A stretch of DNA of 64,000 nucleotides from contig NZ_PYVW01000015.1 of NCBI RefSeq assembly GCF_003056355.1, forward strand, positions 62,001 to 126,000, written 5' to 3'. Positions within the stretch are counted from its first letter, which is position 1. Every line of letters begins with the position of its first letter. Origin of the DNA: Devosia naphthalenivorans (GTDB lineage: Bacteria; Pseudomonadota; Alphaproteobacteria; Rhizobiales; Devosiaceae). A program made the translations under genes and the position numbers. Positions 44,050 to 53,053 of this stretch are shown in pieces. The notes beneath the pieces are model-generated. The model saw nothing but the letters and a program-made list of their open reading frames with translations, was not told where the DNA came from and did not search any database.

Positions 44050-44433
44050 ATGCCGACGAATGTGAAAGACCTGCTTGCAGCCGCGAATGCTGAAGTGCCC
44101 AGAATATCACCGGACGAGGCACGAAAGATGGTGGCTGAGCAGAATGCCGTCATCGTGGATGTGCGCGACAAGCCGGAACTGCAGACTTCAGGGAAAATTC
44201 CTGGGTCGGTTCATATACCACGGGGAATGCTCGAGTTCAGAGCCGATGCTGAAACCCCTTATCACGACGCCAACCTGTCCAAGGACCGTCCCATTATTCT
44301 GCATTGCGCATCAGGTGGACGTTCAGCACTCAGTGGCCAGACCCTAAGGAACATGGGGTACCAGAACGTCTACAATCTGGGCGGGTTCAAGGACTGGGTT
44401 GAGGCCGGTGGCGACGTCGAGAAGGTCGACTGA
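44050..44433 (+). CDS. Rhodanese-like domain protein
   Basis: A 127-residue single rhodanese domain. It shows VIVDVRDKPELQTSGKIPGSVHIPRG and the active-site loop LHCASGGRSALSG, with the catalytic Cys followed by a six-residue sulfur-binding loop. It would carry sulfane sulfur or transfer it to a thiol acceptor. Start at ATG 44050 with GGGAGGA upstream. The gene is monocistronic and diverges from the Dpp operon; no partner is apparent. Confidence 0.88.
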   Translation: MPTNVKDLLAAANAEVPRISPDEARKMVAEQNAVIVDVRDKPELQTSGKIPGSVHIPRGMLEFRADAETPYHDANLSKDRPIILHCASGGRSALSGQTLRNMGYQNVYNLGGFKDWVEAGGDVEKVD

Positions 44434-44500
44434 CCTTCAACGTGGCACCCTAGTCCGTCAGCAGCGGCGTACGCAATTCGTCTTGAGGTGTTGGCGCCTC

Positions 44501-44764
44501 TCAGCGTCGAGAGTTTCCACTGCGGCGCTCGGGAAAGGCCAGCACCTCGGCAGTGGCCGGACGGCGGCGCGAGGGACGGGAGTAGGCCACTTCATACCCA
44601 GTCTCGATGGCTTCTTCGATCTTTGTGCGAAGCAGCGCTTCGTCGTGGCGGTCACTCCGCAGAGTAACCAGCGACTGTTCCAGTTTGTCGATAGCGAAGA
44701 GAATCCTGGAATCGGGCGTGGCTGGTAGCATCTGATATTCTCGCAGCAGTTTTGCCGCCCCCAC
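44501..44764 (-). CDS. Small hypothetical protein
   Basis: A frame of 87 codons from GTG 44764, or 77 from ATG 44731, where GAGAA stands eight bases upstream. The product is a charged, mostly helical protein (AIDKLEQSLVTLRSDRHDEALLRTKIEEAIETGYEVAYSR) with a basic tail. Not a shadow of any larger gene. No family recognised. Confidence 0.5.
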   Translation of the reverse strand: MGAAKLLREYQMLPATPDSRILFAIDKLEQSLVTLRSDRHDEALLRTKIEEAIETGYEVAYSRPSRRRPATAEVLAFPERRSGNSRR

Positions 44765-44913
44765 CAGCTTTATGCCCGATTCGGCCTCATGGTTCCCCTT
44801 GCTCTTGAGACAAATTAAAGTTCAATTTTAAGGCTTCATCTGCGGCTTCCCGCTATCTGCCGGAAAATCTAGGCCTTGCGCCGGAGAACACTCTGGGAGC
44901 GCGCCGCAAGAAA

Positions 44914-44937
44914 CGGCCCCTCACAATGGAGGGGCCG
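44914..44937 (-). terminator. Hairpin terminator after the first tctC gene
   Basis: GGCCCCTC (44915-44922) pairs with GAGGGGCC (44929-44936) around a short loop; on the minus strand it is followed by GTTTCTT. It lies 63 bases after the tctC stop. Confidence 0.72.
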
Positions 44938-44999
44938 AAATGCGTGGGCTAACTAAAGTTATTCGCAACCGTCCACTACCAGTGCCAGGTTGCCGCCGA

Positions 45000-45977
45000 T
45001 TAGGTTGGCTGCACGAGCCCGGCTTCGACAAGCGGCCGGATTCCCTCGATTTCGCGGGCCACTGTTTCCCTCATCTCTTCGGGCGTATTGAGCACGGCCG
45101 CGACGCCGAACGAGGTGAACAGTGCCTGCGATTCTGGAAGGGCAGCCCACGTTTTGAGCGTATCGTTGATCTTGGTGATGATGTCGGCAGGCATGCCCTT
45201 GGGGCCCACAATGCCAAACCAGAGCGTCTGGTCGTAGCCTTCGATTCCTTGCTCGGCGACGGTGGGCACATCAGGCAGTTCGGGCAGGCGGGTGGTCGAG
45301 GTCACGGCGATGGCTTTTAGCTTCCCAGCCTTGATGTGCGGAATGTAGTTTGCCGGCGCGTCGAGCGAGTATTCGATATGCCCGCCAAGCAGGTCGGCCA
45401 TCAGCGGCGGCGAACCCTTGTAGGGTACGTGGTTGACTTCGATGCCGGCTATCTGGCCGATGATCGCCGCACAGATATGCCCCTTGGTCCCCGCCCCTGG
45501 ATTACCGATGTTCAATTGGCCCGGGTTTTCCTTTGCATAGGCGATCAGCTCCTGCACGGTGCTGGCCGGTGCGTCAGCGGCGGCGGTCAACAGTGCCGGG
45601 CTGGCCGCGAGCACGGTAATGGGCTCGAAGTCTTCTTCCGGATCGTAGGCAAGATTGGTCTGCACGACCTTGTTGGCCGCCAGCGGTGCGCTGCCGCTGA
45701 CCAGGATGGTGTAGCCATCCGGCGCGGACCGGGCGAGCTTGCCGCCAGCCAGCGCACCGGCCGCACCGGCAATGTTTTCAAGAGTGAATTGCTGCTTGAA
45801 TTCGGCGGCCAGCACATCGGCCACGAGGCGAGCGAGGATGTCGCTGGTTCCGCCCGGCGGATATGCCGAAATCACGGTAACCGGCTTGCTCGGCCAATTA
45901 TCCTGCGCAAACGAAAGTCCAGTCGAGGCCAATAGTCCTGCGGTGCCACCCAGGACGATGAATTCACGTCTTTTCAT
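45000..45977 (-). CDS. TTT-family substrate-binding protein 1 (TctC/Bug type)
   Basis: A 325-residue binding protein of the tripartite tricarboxylate transport family. The signal region MKRREFIVLGGTAGLLASTG has paired Arg, suggesting Tat export, which many Bug proteins use. WPSKPVTVISAYPPGGTSDILARLVAD is the hallmark first segment, and NPGAGTKGHICAAIIG lines the carboxylate pocket in this family. TGGAGGAG gives a strong ribosome site. It belongs to a minus-strand unit with tctA1 and tctB1, and an operator-like dyad stands 96 bases upstream. Confidence 0.9.
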   Translation of the reverse strand: MKRREFIVLGGTAGLLASTGLSFAQDNWPSKPVTVISAYPPGGTSDILARLVADVLAAEFKQQFTLENIAGAAGALAGGKLARSAPDGYTILVSGSAPLAANKVVQTNLAYDPEEDFEPITVLAASPALLTAAADAPASTVQELIAYAKENPGQLNIGNPGAGTKGHICAAIIGQIAGIEVNHVPYKGSPPLMADLLGGHIEYSLDAPANYIPHIKAGKLKAIAVTSTTRLPELPDVPTVAEQGIEGYDQTLWFGIVGPKGMPADIITKINDTLKTWAALPESQALFTSFGVAAVLNTPEEMRETVAREIEGIRPLVEAGLVQPT

Positions 45978-46072
45978 GTTTGCTCCTCCAGCCGCGCCCA
46001 TTTCAAATTCTTGGGCTTTGCTGTGCCAATACTTAGCGCATCGGCGCATTGCTCGAAATTGCTGACGCTGCT

Positions 46073-46091
46073 CGTTCCATCCACCGAAACG
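46073..46091. promoter_or_regulatory. Island operator, site E
   Basis: CGTTCCATCCACCGAAACG: agrees with the shared 19-base dyad of the island (GTTYC and CGAAAC arms, one arm base off). It lies in the 120-base gap before tctC1, so tctC1 may have its own regulated promoter within the operon. Confidence 0.55.
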
Positions 46092-46097
46092 GCAGCG

Positions 46098-46721
46098 CTA
46101 GCTTTCCCCGGCGAGCCACCGGTCTTCGGCAGCATGGAAGGCGGCAAGCTCGTCGGGCCTGTCGTCGCCCAGCAGATCCTGGTTCACCTGGACGCCGCGG
46201 CTACGCTGGATATAGGTCAGGAACTTGTATGACGGTCGCATGGCATCGAGCAGCGCGCGGTCGACCGGCAACGGGTCGGACGCATGAACCGGCGCCATCA
46301 CGTCGCGCTCGAAAAAGACCTGGAAGCTGGCGAGCTTCCAATCGCCATCCTCGCGCACTGCCCGGGAAAAGAACCGGCAGAAGACCTGGAAGTCGATCTC
46401 GACCCCTTCGAGCTTGGCCCGATTGAAGATCATGGCAGGGCTTTCGACAGTTGCCCTGTCGCCATGAACCCGAGCGAAGGCGGGAAACACCCAGTGCTTG
46501 CTGTTGCCCGTATTGGTCATCCACTTACGGGACGCTTCGACATAGGCGTCGCCGCCCGTTCCGTCATACCAACTCGTGCGGACATAGGCATCGCGATGGA
46601 AGCACGCGGCCATGACATCGAAACGGCGCTGGTCGCGTGCAAAGCGCTCCCGACGGACAAGGGCGAACAAGCTCTCCTGGTCGAGATGGCTCTGCAGGCG
46701 CTCGTCTAAGGTGGCCGTCAT
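46098..46721 (-). CDS. NTF2-like (SnoaL-type) protein
   Basis: A 207-residue protein with a cone-shaped NTF2-like fold. The N-terminal half FALVRRERFARDQRRFDVMAACFHRDAYVRTSWYDG is typical of the SnoaL-like domain found in dehydratases, isomerases and small subunits of ring-hydroxylating dioxygenases. Later segments (FQVFCRFFSRAVREDGDWKLASFQVFFERD) form the sheet. No dioxygenase alpha subunit is near. It sits between the tctA1 and tctC1 genes and may process the imported acid. Confidence 0.72.
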   Translation of the reverse strand: MTATLDERLQSHLDQESLFALVRRERFARDQRRFDVMAACFHRDAYVRTSWYDGTGGDAYVEASRKWMTNTGNSKHWVFPAFARVHGDRATVESPAMIFNRAKLEGVEIDFQVFCRFFSRAVREDGDWKLASFQVFFERDVMAPVHASDPLPVDRALLDAMRPSYKFLTYIQRSRGVQVNQDLLGDDRPDELAAFHAAEDRWLAGES

Positions 46722-46769
46722 ATCAGTTCCTCGCTGTAGCTTGGGTGCGGAGCAGGCATGTGCCCTTGG

Positions 46770-48275
46770 TCAATCGGCTTCCACCAAGCCTTCCTCCCGC
46801 GCGCGGCGGAAGGCTGGCAGAAGGATCGATACAAGCAGGACGGCGGCGATCAGCAGCGTGCCCATGCTGACGGGGCTGGTGAAGAAAACCGTGGCGTCGC
46901 CATGCGAGATCAGCAGGGAGCGCCGCAGAAACTCTTCCGCCATCGGCCCCAGGATCAATGCCAGGATCAGTGGCGCGGGCTCTGCTCCTGCCTTGCGGAA
47001 GACGTAGCCCAGCACTCCGAACAGGGCCATCAAGTACACATCAAAAGCGCTGTTTCGGATGCTGTAGACGCCGATGGCGGTGAACACGCAGATCAGCGGG
47101 AACAGATAGCGATAGGGAACGGAGATCAGCTTGGCCCACACACCGACAAGCGGCAGGTTGAGGATCAACAGCAGCAAATTGCCGATCCACATCGAAACGA
47201 TCAGCCCCCAGAACAGGGCCGGTTGCTCGTTCAGGATATTGGGGCCCGGCTGCACACCCTGCACGATCAGGGCGCCGATCATCAGCGCCATGGTCGCGGT
47301 GCCCGGCAGGCCGAGGGTCAGCATGGGTATGAAGGCGGTCTGGGCCGCTGCATTGTTGGCCGCCTCGGGAGCGGCCACGCCCTCGATAGCGCCTTTTCCA
47401 AACTCCTCCGGATGCTTGGAAATCTTCTTTTCGAGGGCGTAGGCGGAGAAGGACGACAGCAGCAGGCCCGCACCTGGCAGGACGCCGAGCAGCACGCCGA
47501 TGCCGGTGCCCCGCAGGATCGGAGCGGTCATCCGCTTCCAGTCGTCGCGCGTGGGAAAGAGCGAACTCACCTTAGCGATACTGGCGGCCCGTGAGCTCTC
47601 AGTCTCCAGATTGGCAAGCACATCGCCTAGCCCGAAGATGCCGGTGGCGATGACGACGAAGTTCAGGCCGTCCAACAGATTGGGCGAGCCGAAAGTGTAG
47701 CGCGCCATGCCGGAGTTCACGTCGGTTCCGATCATGCCCAAGAGCATGCCGAGCAGCACCATGCCAAAGCCACTCAGCAGCGAACCCGAGGTCAGCACCA
47801 TCGAGGTAGCGAGGCCAAGCACGATCAACGAGAAATATTCGGTGGGGCCGAAGCTCAGTGCCATTCCGGCGAGGATTGGCGCCGCGATGACGATGAAGAG
47901 GGTGCCCATGGTTCCGGCAAAGAAGCTGCCGATGGCGGCGGCGGCCAGCGCCCTGCCCGCCTTGCCCTGCTTGGCCATTTCATGGCCGTCCAGGGTGGTC
48001 ACTACCGATGCGGCCTCCCCGGGTAGGTTCATCAGAATGGCGGTCGTCGAGCCGCCATATTGCGAGCCGTAGAAAATGCCAGCCAGCATGATCAATGCCG
48101 TATCGACAGGCAGCCCGAACGTGAAGGGCATCAGCATCGAGATGGTGGCGATCGGCCCCAGCCCCGGCAGCACGCCGACTGCGGTGCCCAACAGGACGCC
48201 CAAAAAACAATAGGTGAAATTGGAGAACGTGCTGGCCGTCTGGAGGCCGAGCAGGAGCCCGCTAAAGATGTCCAT
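46770..48275 (-). CDS. TTT-family large membrane subunit 1 (TctA)
   Basis: A 501-residue protein with about eleven membrane segments. Both TctA signatures are visible: GTAVGVLPGLGPIATISMLMPFTFGLP near residue 30 and IGVLLGVLPGAGLLLSSFSAYALEKK near 260. It opens with MDIFSGLLLGLQTASTF, usual for TctA; the frame reaches 48350 but overlaps tctB1. Together with TctB and TctC it imports a carboxylate by sodium or proton symport. Confidence 0.93.
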   Translation of the reverse strand: MDIFSGLLLGLQTASTFSNFTYCFLGVLLGTAVGVLPGLGPIATISMLMPFTFGLPVDTALIMLAGIFYGSQYGGSTTAILMNLPGEAASVVTTLDGHEMAKQGKAGRALAAAAIGSFFAGTMGTLFIVIAAPILAGMALSFGPTEYFSLIVLGLATSMVLTSGSLLSGFGMVLLGMLLGMIGTDVNSGMARYTFGSPNLLDGLNFVVIATGIFGLGDVLANLETESSRAASIAKVSSLFPTRDDWKRMTAPILRGTGIGVLLGVLPGAGLLLSSFSAYALEKKISKHPEEFGKGAIEGVAAPEAANNAAAQTAFIPMLTLGLPGTATMALMIGALIVQGVQPGPNILNEQPALFWGLIVSMWIGNLLLLILNLPLVGVWAKLISVPYRYLFPLICVFTAIGVYSIRNSAFDVYLMALFGVLGYVFRKAGAEPAPLILALILGPMAEEFLRRSLLISHGDATVFFTSPVSMGTLLIAAVLLVSILLPAFRRAREEGLVEAD

Positions 48276-48294
48276 GTCGAACTCCGGGAATGGG

Positions 48295-48759
48295 TTAAGG
48301 GGCGCCGAAAACCTGCAGCCAGGACCCCAAAAGGGGTATGGGCAGGCCAAGCAGTGTGACGAAGAGGATGCCGCAGACGACCGAGAACGCCACGGCCCCG
48401 ACGACGGCCTTCCAGTTCAGCTCGAACCGGACGCTGGCGGTTGCGGCCCCGATACACAGCAGCAGCACGGCCAATGGCAGGCCCAGCTTGTCGAGCAGGA
48501 AGCCGAAGACCACGATCGCGATGGAAACGATGATTGCGGGCGACCAGCGCGTCACCTCGATGGCTGGCGACGAGCCGAGGCGTGCCCGCACCAGAATACC
48601 GACCCCGGTCAGCGTCAGCAGCGTCGAGATGACCACAGGGAAGAAGCCGGGGCCCATTCGGCTCGGCGACCCTATCGGAAATTCCAGCGCCATCATCAAA
48701 GCGGCAAGACCGATAGCGGCGAACAGGCCTCCCTGAACGGCATCCTGAGTTATCTTCAC
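48295..48759 (-). CDS. TTT-family small membrane subunit 1 (TctB)
   Basis: A 154-residue protein with four membrane segments, as expected for TctB. AGGAGGAG stands eight bases before GTG 48759, so I take that start; TTG 48765 would leave only two bases after the ribosome site. Segments such as AAIGLAALMMALEFPIGSPSRMGPGFFPVVIS match the family's first loop (GPGFFP). It precedes tctA1 by 19 bases. Confidence 0.88.
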   Translation of the reverse strand: MKITQDAVQGGLFAAIGLAALMMALEFPIGSPSRMGPGFFPVVISTLLTLTGVGILVRARLGSSPAIEVTRWSPAIIVSIAIVVFGFLLDKLGLPLAVLLLCIGAATASVRFELNWKAVVGAVAFSVVCGILFVTLLGLPIPLLGSWLQVFGAP

Positions 48760-48800
48760 GGGCAATACTCCTCCTGCCGTGCTTGCGCGGCGTCTGACAC

Positions 48801-50225
48801 CTAGCGCGGGTAGCCGAGGACGGCCTTGACCTCGAGATATTCCCTGAAGCCGTAGAGGCCGAACTCCCGGCCATTGCCGGACTGCTTGTAGCCGCCGAAG
48901 GGCAGGCTGCGGTCGAATGGTGCGCCATTGAGATAGACGCGGCCGGCCCTGATGCGTTTGGCAATTTTGAGCGCCCGTTCGGGATCGCCGGACTGTACGA
49001 AGCCGGCGAGACCAAAGGGCGTGTCGTTGGCGATTTGGATCGCCTCATCCTCGGTGTCGTAATTGAGGATCGACAGAACGGGGCCGAAGATTTCTTCGCG
49101 CGCGATGGTCATCTGCGGGGTGACATCGCCAAATACCGTGGGGTGGACATAGTAGCCGCGGTTCATCTCGACCGGACGGCCCGGGCCACCGGCGACCAGT
49201 GTCGCCCCTTCTTCGATGCCCGCGCGTATCAGCGTCTGCACCTTGTCGAACTGGCCTTGGTTGACGAGCGGCCCCAAGGTTGTCTCCGGCAGGAGAGGAT
49301 CGCCAAGCCTTATGCTGGCGACCGCAGTCCGCGCCGCATCGAAGGCAGCATCGCGCTGGGAAACGTGGACCAGCATACGTGTTGGCGACTGGCAGTTCTG
49401 GCCGGCATTGGTGTAGCAGGCATGCACGCCGGCAATGACCGAGGCCCTGAGGTCGGCATCATCGAGGATTATGTTGGCCGATTTCCCACCCAGTTCCTGC
49501 GCAACGCGCTTGACCGTGGGGGCGGCAAGCGTTGCGACGCGAATGCCCGCAGCAGTGGAGCCGGTGAAGGACACTAGGTCGATCTCCGGATGAGAGGCGA
49601 GTGACTCGCCGACCGTCGGACCATCGCCGTTGATGAGATTGAAGACGCCTTGCGGCAAACCGGAGTCATGGATGATCTCGGCCAGTATCATGGCGCTGAG
49701 CGGCGCCATCTCGCTTGGCTTCAGCACTACGGTGCAGCCAGTCGAGATGGCCGGAGCGACCTTGGAGGCGACCTGGTTGAGCGGCCAGTTCCACGGCGTG
49801 ATCAGCCCACAGACGCCGATCGGTTCATGGCGCACGATGCCGGGCCCCATGCGTTCCTCAAACTGGAAATCGGCAAGGACGCGCGCCGCCTCCTCGAAAT
49901 GAAACAGCGCAACCGTCGCCTGGCGTTCGGTGGCGAAGGTGATCGGCGAACCCATTTCGAGGGTCATGGTCCGCGCGAGTTCGGGAAGTCGCTCACGAAA
50001 ACCCTCGATGATGCCACGAAGCCAGCCAAGGCGCTGCTCGATGGTTGTCTCGGAATAGGTGGCGAAGGCGCGACGAGCCGCCCGGGCGGCACGGTCGACG
50101 TCTGCCGCCGAGCCGAGGCTGATCATCGCGAAGGTTTCCTCGGTCGCGGGATTGACGACGCCAAGCGTCGAAGGGGCGGCGGGATCGACCCACGCACCAT
50201 CGATATAAAAGTTCAACCTATCCAT
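48801..50225 (-). CDS. Aldehyde dehydrogenase family protein
   Basis: A 474-residue NAD(P)-dependent dehydrogenase. The catalytic Cys is in NAGQNCQSPTRM, the general base Glu in QELGGKSANI, and the cofactor segment is TPWNWPLNQVASKVAPAISTG. C-terminal LPFGGYKQSGNGREFG is also canonical. It oxidises an aldehyde, perhaps one released by the HpcH-type aldolase encoded two genes upstream in the same unit. Substrate not known. Confidence 0.92.
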   Translation of the reverse strand: MDRLNFYIDGAWVDPAAPSTLGVVNPATEETFAMISLGSAADVDRAARAARRAFATYSETTIEQRLGWLRGIIEGFRERLPELARTMTLEMGSPITFATERQATVALFHFEEAARVLADFQFEERMGPGIVRHEPIGVCGLITPWNWPLNQVASKVAPAISTGCTVVLKPSEMAPLSAMILAEIIHDSGLPQGVFNLINGDGPTVGESLASHPEIDLVSFTGSTAAGIRVATLAAPTVKRVAQELGGKSANIILDDADLRASVIAGVHACYTNAGQNCQSPTRMLVHVSQRDAAFDAARTAVASIRLGDPLLPETTLGPLVNQGQFDKVQTLIRAGIEEGATLVAGGPGRPVEMNRGYYVHPTVFGDVTPQMTIAREEIFGPVLSILNYDTEDEAIQIANDTPFGLAGFVQSGDPERALKIAKRIRAGRVYLNGAPFDRSLPFGGYKQSGNGREFGLYGFREYLEVKAVLGYPR

Positions 50226-50336
50226 TGCTGCCTGCCCTTGTGCCCGCCCGGGGCAATTCGTGCTTCGATACTATTTTATCCGGCCCCACTCGCAACGAGC
50301 GAGCCGGAGCGTTCCGTCAGGCGATGCGCTGCGGGT

Positions 50337-51098
50337 TCAGAGATGCCGTCCCTCGTCCACGGGCACGACAATGCCTGTGGAGCTGGTCAGATCGACGATG
50401 CAGGCAACAACCGCGCGCGCTACATCGTCGGGTGTGGTGACCCGGCCAAGCGGCAGCCGCTCCGCCGTCTTTTCCAATTGCTCCCGCGTGCGACCCGGCA
50501 CGAACCCGGTGTCTACACCGGCCGGCGAAACCGAGAACACGCGCACCTTCGGTGCCAGCACCTTTGCAAGTGCAATGGTCAGCGCATCGACGCCGGCTTT
50601 CGCCGCCACATAGGCCAGGCTACTGCCCATTCCGGTTCGCGCAGCGATGGATGAGACGTTGACGATCGCCGCGCCGTTACCCCGCTCGAGCAAACCCCGG
50701 AAGGATCGAACCATGGCAAACGGACCGCGCAGGTTGATCATCACCGTCCGGTCAAAGATCTCGTCGCTCATGGCCGCAAGATCGGCGGCGGGAACGGGCG
50801 TGGTGGAGCCACCCGAATTGACCAGCGCGTCGAGGCTTCCGAACCGCTGCTCGATGGCCGCCGCCGCCCCGATGATCGAGGCGGCATCGTCCATGGCGAT
50901 CCGCATGGCGATGTGGCCGCTGCCCTGCAGACCCGCCACAACCTCGTCGGCAAGCGCCGAGCGGCTGTTGTAGCCAATGATCACCGTCGATCCCAGCGCG
51001 GCAAGCCGGGCCGCCGTCGCCCGGCCGATGCCGCTGCTGCCGCCGGTTATCAGCACTGTCCGCGGCGCGGCGAGCGGCGGAATATCAATCAATGGCAT
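50337..51098 (-). CDS. SDR family oxidoreductase
   Basis: A 253-residue short-chain dehydrogenase with VLITGGSSGIGRATAARL, NSGGSTTPVP in place of the usual NNAG, the catalytic Ser in IVNVSSIAAR and YVAAKAG (Tyr, Lys). GGGAGA precedes the ATG. It follows the HpcH-type aldolase gene by 36 bases, and probably oxidises a hydroxy acid intermediate. Confidence 0.88.
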   Translation of the reverse strand: MPLIDIPPLAAPRTVLITGGSSGIGRATAARLAALGSTVIIGYNSRSALADEVVAGLQGSGHIAMRIAMDDAASIIGAAAAIEQRFGSLDALVNSGGSTTPVPAADLAAMSDEIFDRTVMINLRGPFAMVRSFRGLLERGNGAAIVNVSSIAARTGMGSSLAYVAAKAGVDALTIALAKVLAPKVRVFSVSPAGVDTGFVPGRTREQLEKTAERLPLGRVTTPDDVARAVVACIVDLTSSTGIVVPVDEGRHL

Positions 51099-51134
51099 GC
51101 AAGTCTCCCATGGCCCGATCCGGGTCCGTTTTTC

Positions 51135-51908
51135 TCAGGCACCATAGTCCCTGAGCGCTACCGTGGCAGCGGACCGGACAAAGCCGTGATCGCTTGAAAG
51201 CACGATGGCCGTGGCTCCAAGCGAAGTGGCGAACTCGAAATCGGGCTTGCTGGTCGGTAGCATCATGAGTGGCGTATCGGCGGCTTTGGCGGCTGCGGCG
51301 ACGCGGCGACTGATGTCGGCGACCTTGGCGGGTGCCTCGGGATCATCGCGGAACGAGGCCGTGAGGTCGCCACGACCGATGAATAGCGCGTCGATGCCCT
51401 CCACCCTGGCAATGTCACCGGCCAGGTCGATAGCTTGCTGGTCTTCGATCATGGGGATCACGGCAACCTGGCTATCCTGCAGAGCCATGTGCTGGGTCGG
51501 TCCTGCACTTCCCCAATTGCTGGCGCGCGACAGGCCGACAAAGCCTCGGCTGCCACCTGAATAGTGACAGGCGCGGGCGATTGCGGTGGCCTTTTCGACC
51601 GACGCGACGTGGGGGACCATGATGCCCATGGCCCCACAGTCGAGAGCGGAGAGCACATTTGCCTCGGTGAACTCGGCAATCCGGACGATGGGGGCGAGAT
51701 TTGACGCCCGCGCAGCGAAAATCATCAGGTCGGTCATGGCACGGTCGAGTGGCGCATGTTCCTGGTCGATGATGATGAAGTCGTAGCCGATCTGGCCCAG
51801 CATCTCGATCACCTGCGTCGTCGGCAGTTTCACGAAGGTGCCGAACATGCGCTGGCGGCCAAGCAGGCGCTCGCGGAATGAGGAAAAATGAGGACGCTGG
51901 TCGGACAT
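51135..51908 (-). CDS. HpcH/HpaI family aldolase
   Basis: A 257-residue class II pyruvate-type aldolase. IIIDQEHAPLD holds the catalytic His, the metal ligands are probably Glu in IPMIEDQQAI and Asp in LFIGRGDLTASF, and MVPHVASVEKA is conserved in 2-keto-3-deoxy sugar acid and HHED aldolases. It cleaves a 2-keto-4-hydroxy acid into pyruvate (or a relative) and an aldehyde. It opens the minus-strand unit (aldolase, SDR, ALDH, tctB, tctA, NTF2-like, tctC) and faces the BKACE gene across a promoter region with two island operators. Confidence 0.9.
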   Translation of the reverse strand: MSDQRPHFSSFRERLLGRQRMFGTFVKLPTTQVIEMLGQIGYDFIIIDQEHAPLDRAMTDLMIFAARASNLAPIVRIAEFTEANVLSALDCGAMGIMVPHVASVEKATAIARACHYSGGSRGFVGLSRASNWGSAGPTQHMALQDSQVAVIPMIEDQQAIDLAGDIARVEGIDALFIGRGDLTASFRDDPEAPAKVADISRRVAAAAKAADTPLMMLPTSKPDFEFATSLGATAIVLSSDHGFVRSAATVALRDYGA

Positions 51909-51970
51909 GTGGTCTCCTTTTGCGCCCCTTCTATATGGCGGCCGGAGCAGCACCGATCCTGAAGGCCGAG

Positions 51971-51989
51971 CGTTTTGCTGTGCGAAATG
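51971..51989. promoter_or_regulatory. Island operator, site A1
   Basis: CGTTTTGCTGTGCGAAATG, a dyad of the shared type, 62 bases upstream of the aldolase start. Its centre is 31 bases, about three helical turns, from site A2. Confidence 0.6.
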
Positions 51990-52001
51990 GGGCGGCCGCA
52001 C

Positions 52002-52020
52002 CGTTTCTGTAAGCGAAACG
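52002..52020. promoter_or_regulatory. Island operator, site A2
   Basis: CGTTTCTGTAAGCGAAACG: perfect outer arms (CGTTTC/GAAACG). It lies 91 bases before the BKACE start, in the divergent region shared with the aldolase operon. Confidence 0.65.
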
Positions 52021-52111
52021 CCCGCGGTTTCCCGTTGCCGCCCCTGCGGTGGCGATGGGAGTTACACACCGCGCAAGCCATCAGCGCGTTCAGTTTCCAA
52101 GGACCGAAAAC

Positions 52112-53005
52112 GTGGCCGATCCGACTATCCTCACCTGTGCGGTGACGGGCAATATCACGACCCTCGAGCAAACTCCCTACCTCCCGGTGACGCCGGAACA
52201 AATCGCCAAAGCCGGCCTCGAAGCGATCCGGGCCGGCGCTGCGATCATCCATGTTCATGTGCGCCATTCCGATGGCCGGCCGAGCATGGAGCTTAAGCAT
52301 TATCGTGAAGTGGTCGAGCGCCTGCGTGCGGCCGAGGAGGACGTCGTCATTAACCTGACGACAGGCCCGGGACAGCGGTTCATTCCCAGCATAGACAACC
52401 CGAGCGTCGCGGCCCCGGGCACAACGCTGATCCGCCCGGAACCCCGCGTGACACATGTCGAGGCGCTGCGGCCGGAATTGTGCAGCCTGGACTTCAATAC
52501 AATGTATTCGGGCTCCTCAGTGGTCATCAATACCCCGGCCAATCTCGCCATCATGGCTGAGCGCATCCAGGCGGCAGGCGTCCGGCCCGAGATCGAGGTA
52601 TTCGACAGCGGCGACATCCAGCTGGTCAACGACATGGTCCGCCAAGGCAAGCTGGACACCCCGATGTTTTGCCAGATCGTGTTGGGCGTTCGCTATGGCG
52701 CGATCGCCACGCCGGAGACGCTCGCCTATCTGAAAAGCTTGCTTCCATCGGGCTCGAACTGGGGCGGCTGCGGCGTGGGCCGCTGGGAATTCCCGATGCT
52801 CGCGCAGGCCTGGCTCCTCGGCGGCCACGTGCGCGTCGGGCTCGAGGACAACATATTTCTTGAGAAAGGCGTGCTTGCCCAAAGCAATACGCAGCTCGTC
52901 GAGAAGGCAGTTCGTATCGTGCGTGAACTGGGAGGCAAGGTTGCAACGCCGGGAGAGGCCCGCGAAATCCTGGGCCTCAAGAAGCAGGCACCACGTCCAG
53001 AGTGA
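52112..53005 (+). CDS. BKACE (3-keto acid cleavage enzyme, DUF849/Kce family)
   Basis: A 297-residue TIM-barrel enzyme that condenses a beta-keto acid with acetyl-CoA to give acetoacetate and a new acyl-CoA. Zinc ligands appear as HxH in AAIIHVHVRHSDG and Glu in HVRVGLEDNIF; NLTTGPG is the conserved loop after strand 3. I take GTG 52112, preceded by AAGGA, since the product then starts VADPTILTCAVTG like other BKACE proteins; the open frame begins at 52049. First gene of a two-gene unit with the bicupin gene. Confidence 0.9.
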   Translation: MADPTILTCAVTGNITTLEQTPYLPVTPEQIAKAGLEAIRAGAAIIHVHVRHSDGRPSMELKHYREVVERLRAAEEDVVINLTTGPGQRFIPSIDNPSVAAPGTTLIRPEPRVTHVEALRPELCSLDFNTMYSGSSVVINTPANLAIMAERIQAAGVRPEIEVFDSGDIQLVNDMVRQGKLDTPMFCQIVLGVRYGAIATPETLAYLKSLLPSGSNWGGCGVGRWEFPMLAQAWLLGGHVRVGLEDNIFLEKGVLAQSNTQLVEKAVRIVRELGGKVATPGEAREILGLKKQAPRPE

Positions 53006-53053
53006 CTACCGTCGGACGTCAGGTGAACGAGATAATCGAAGGAAAGGGCTATC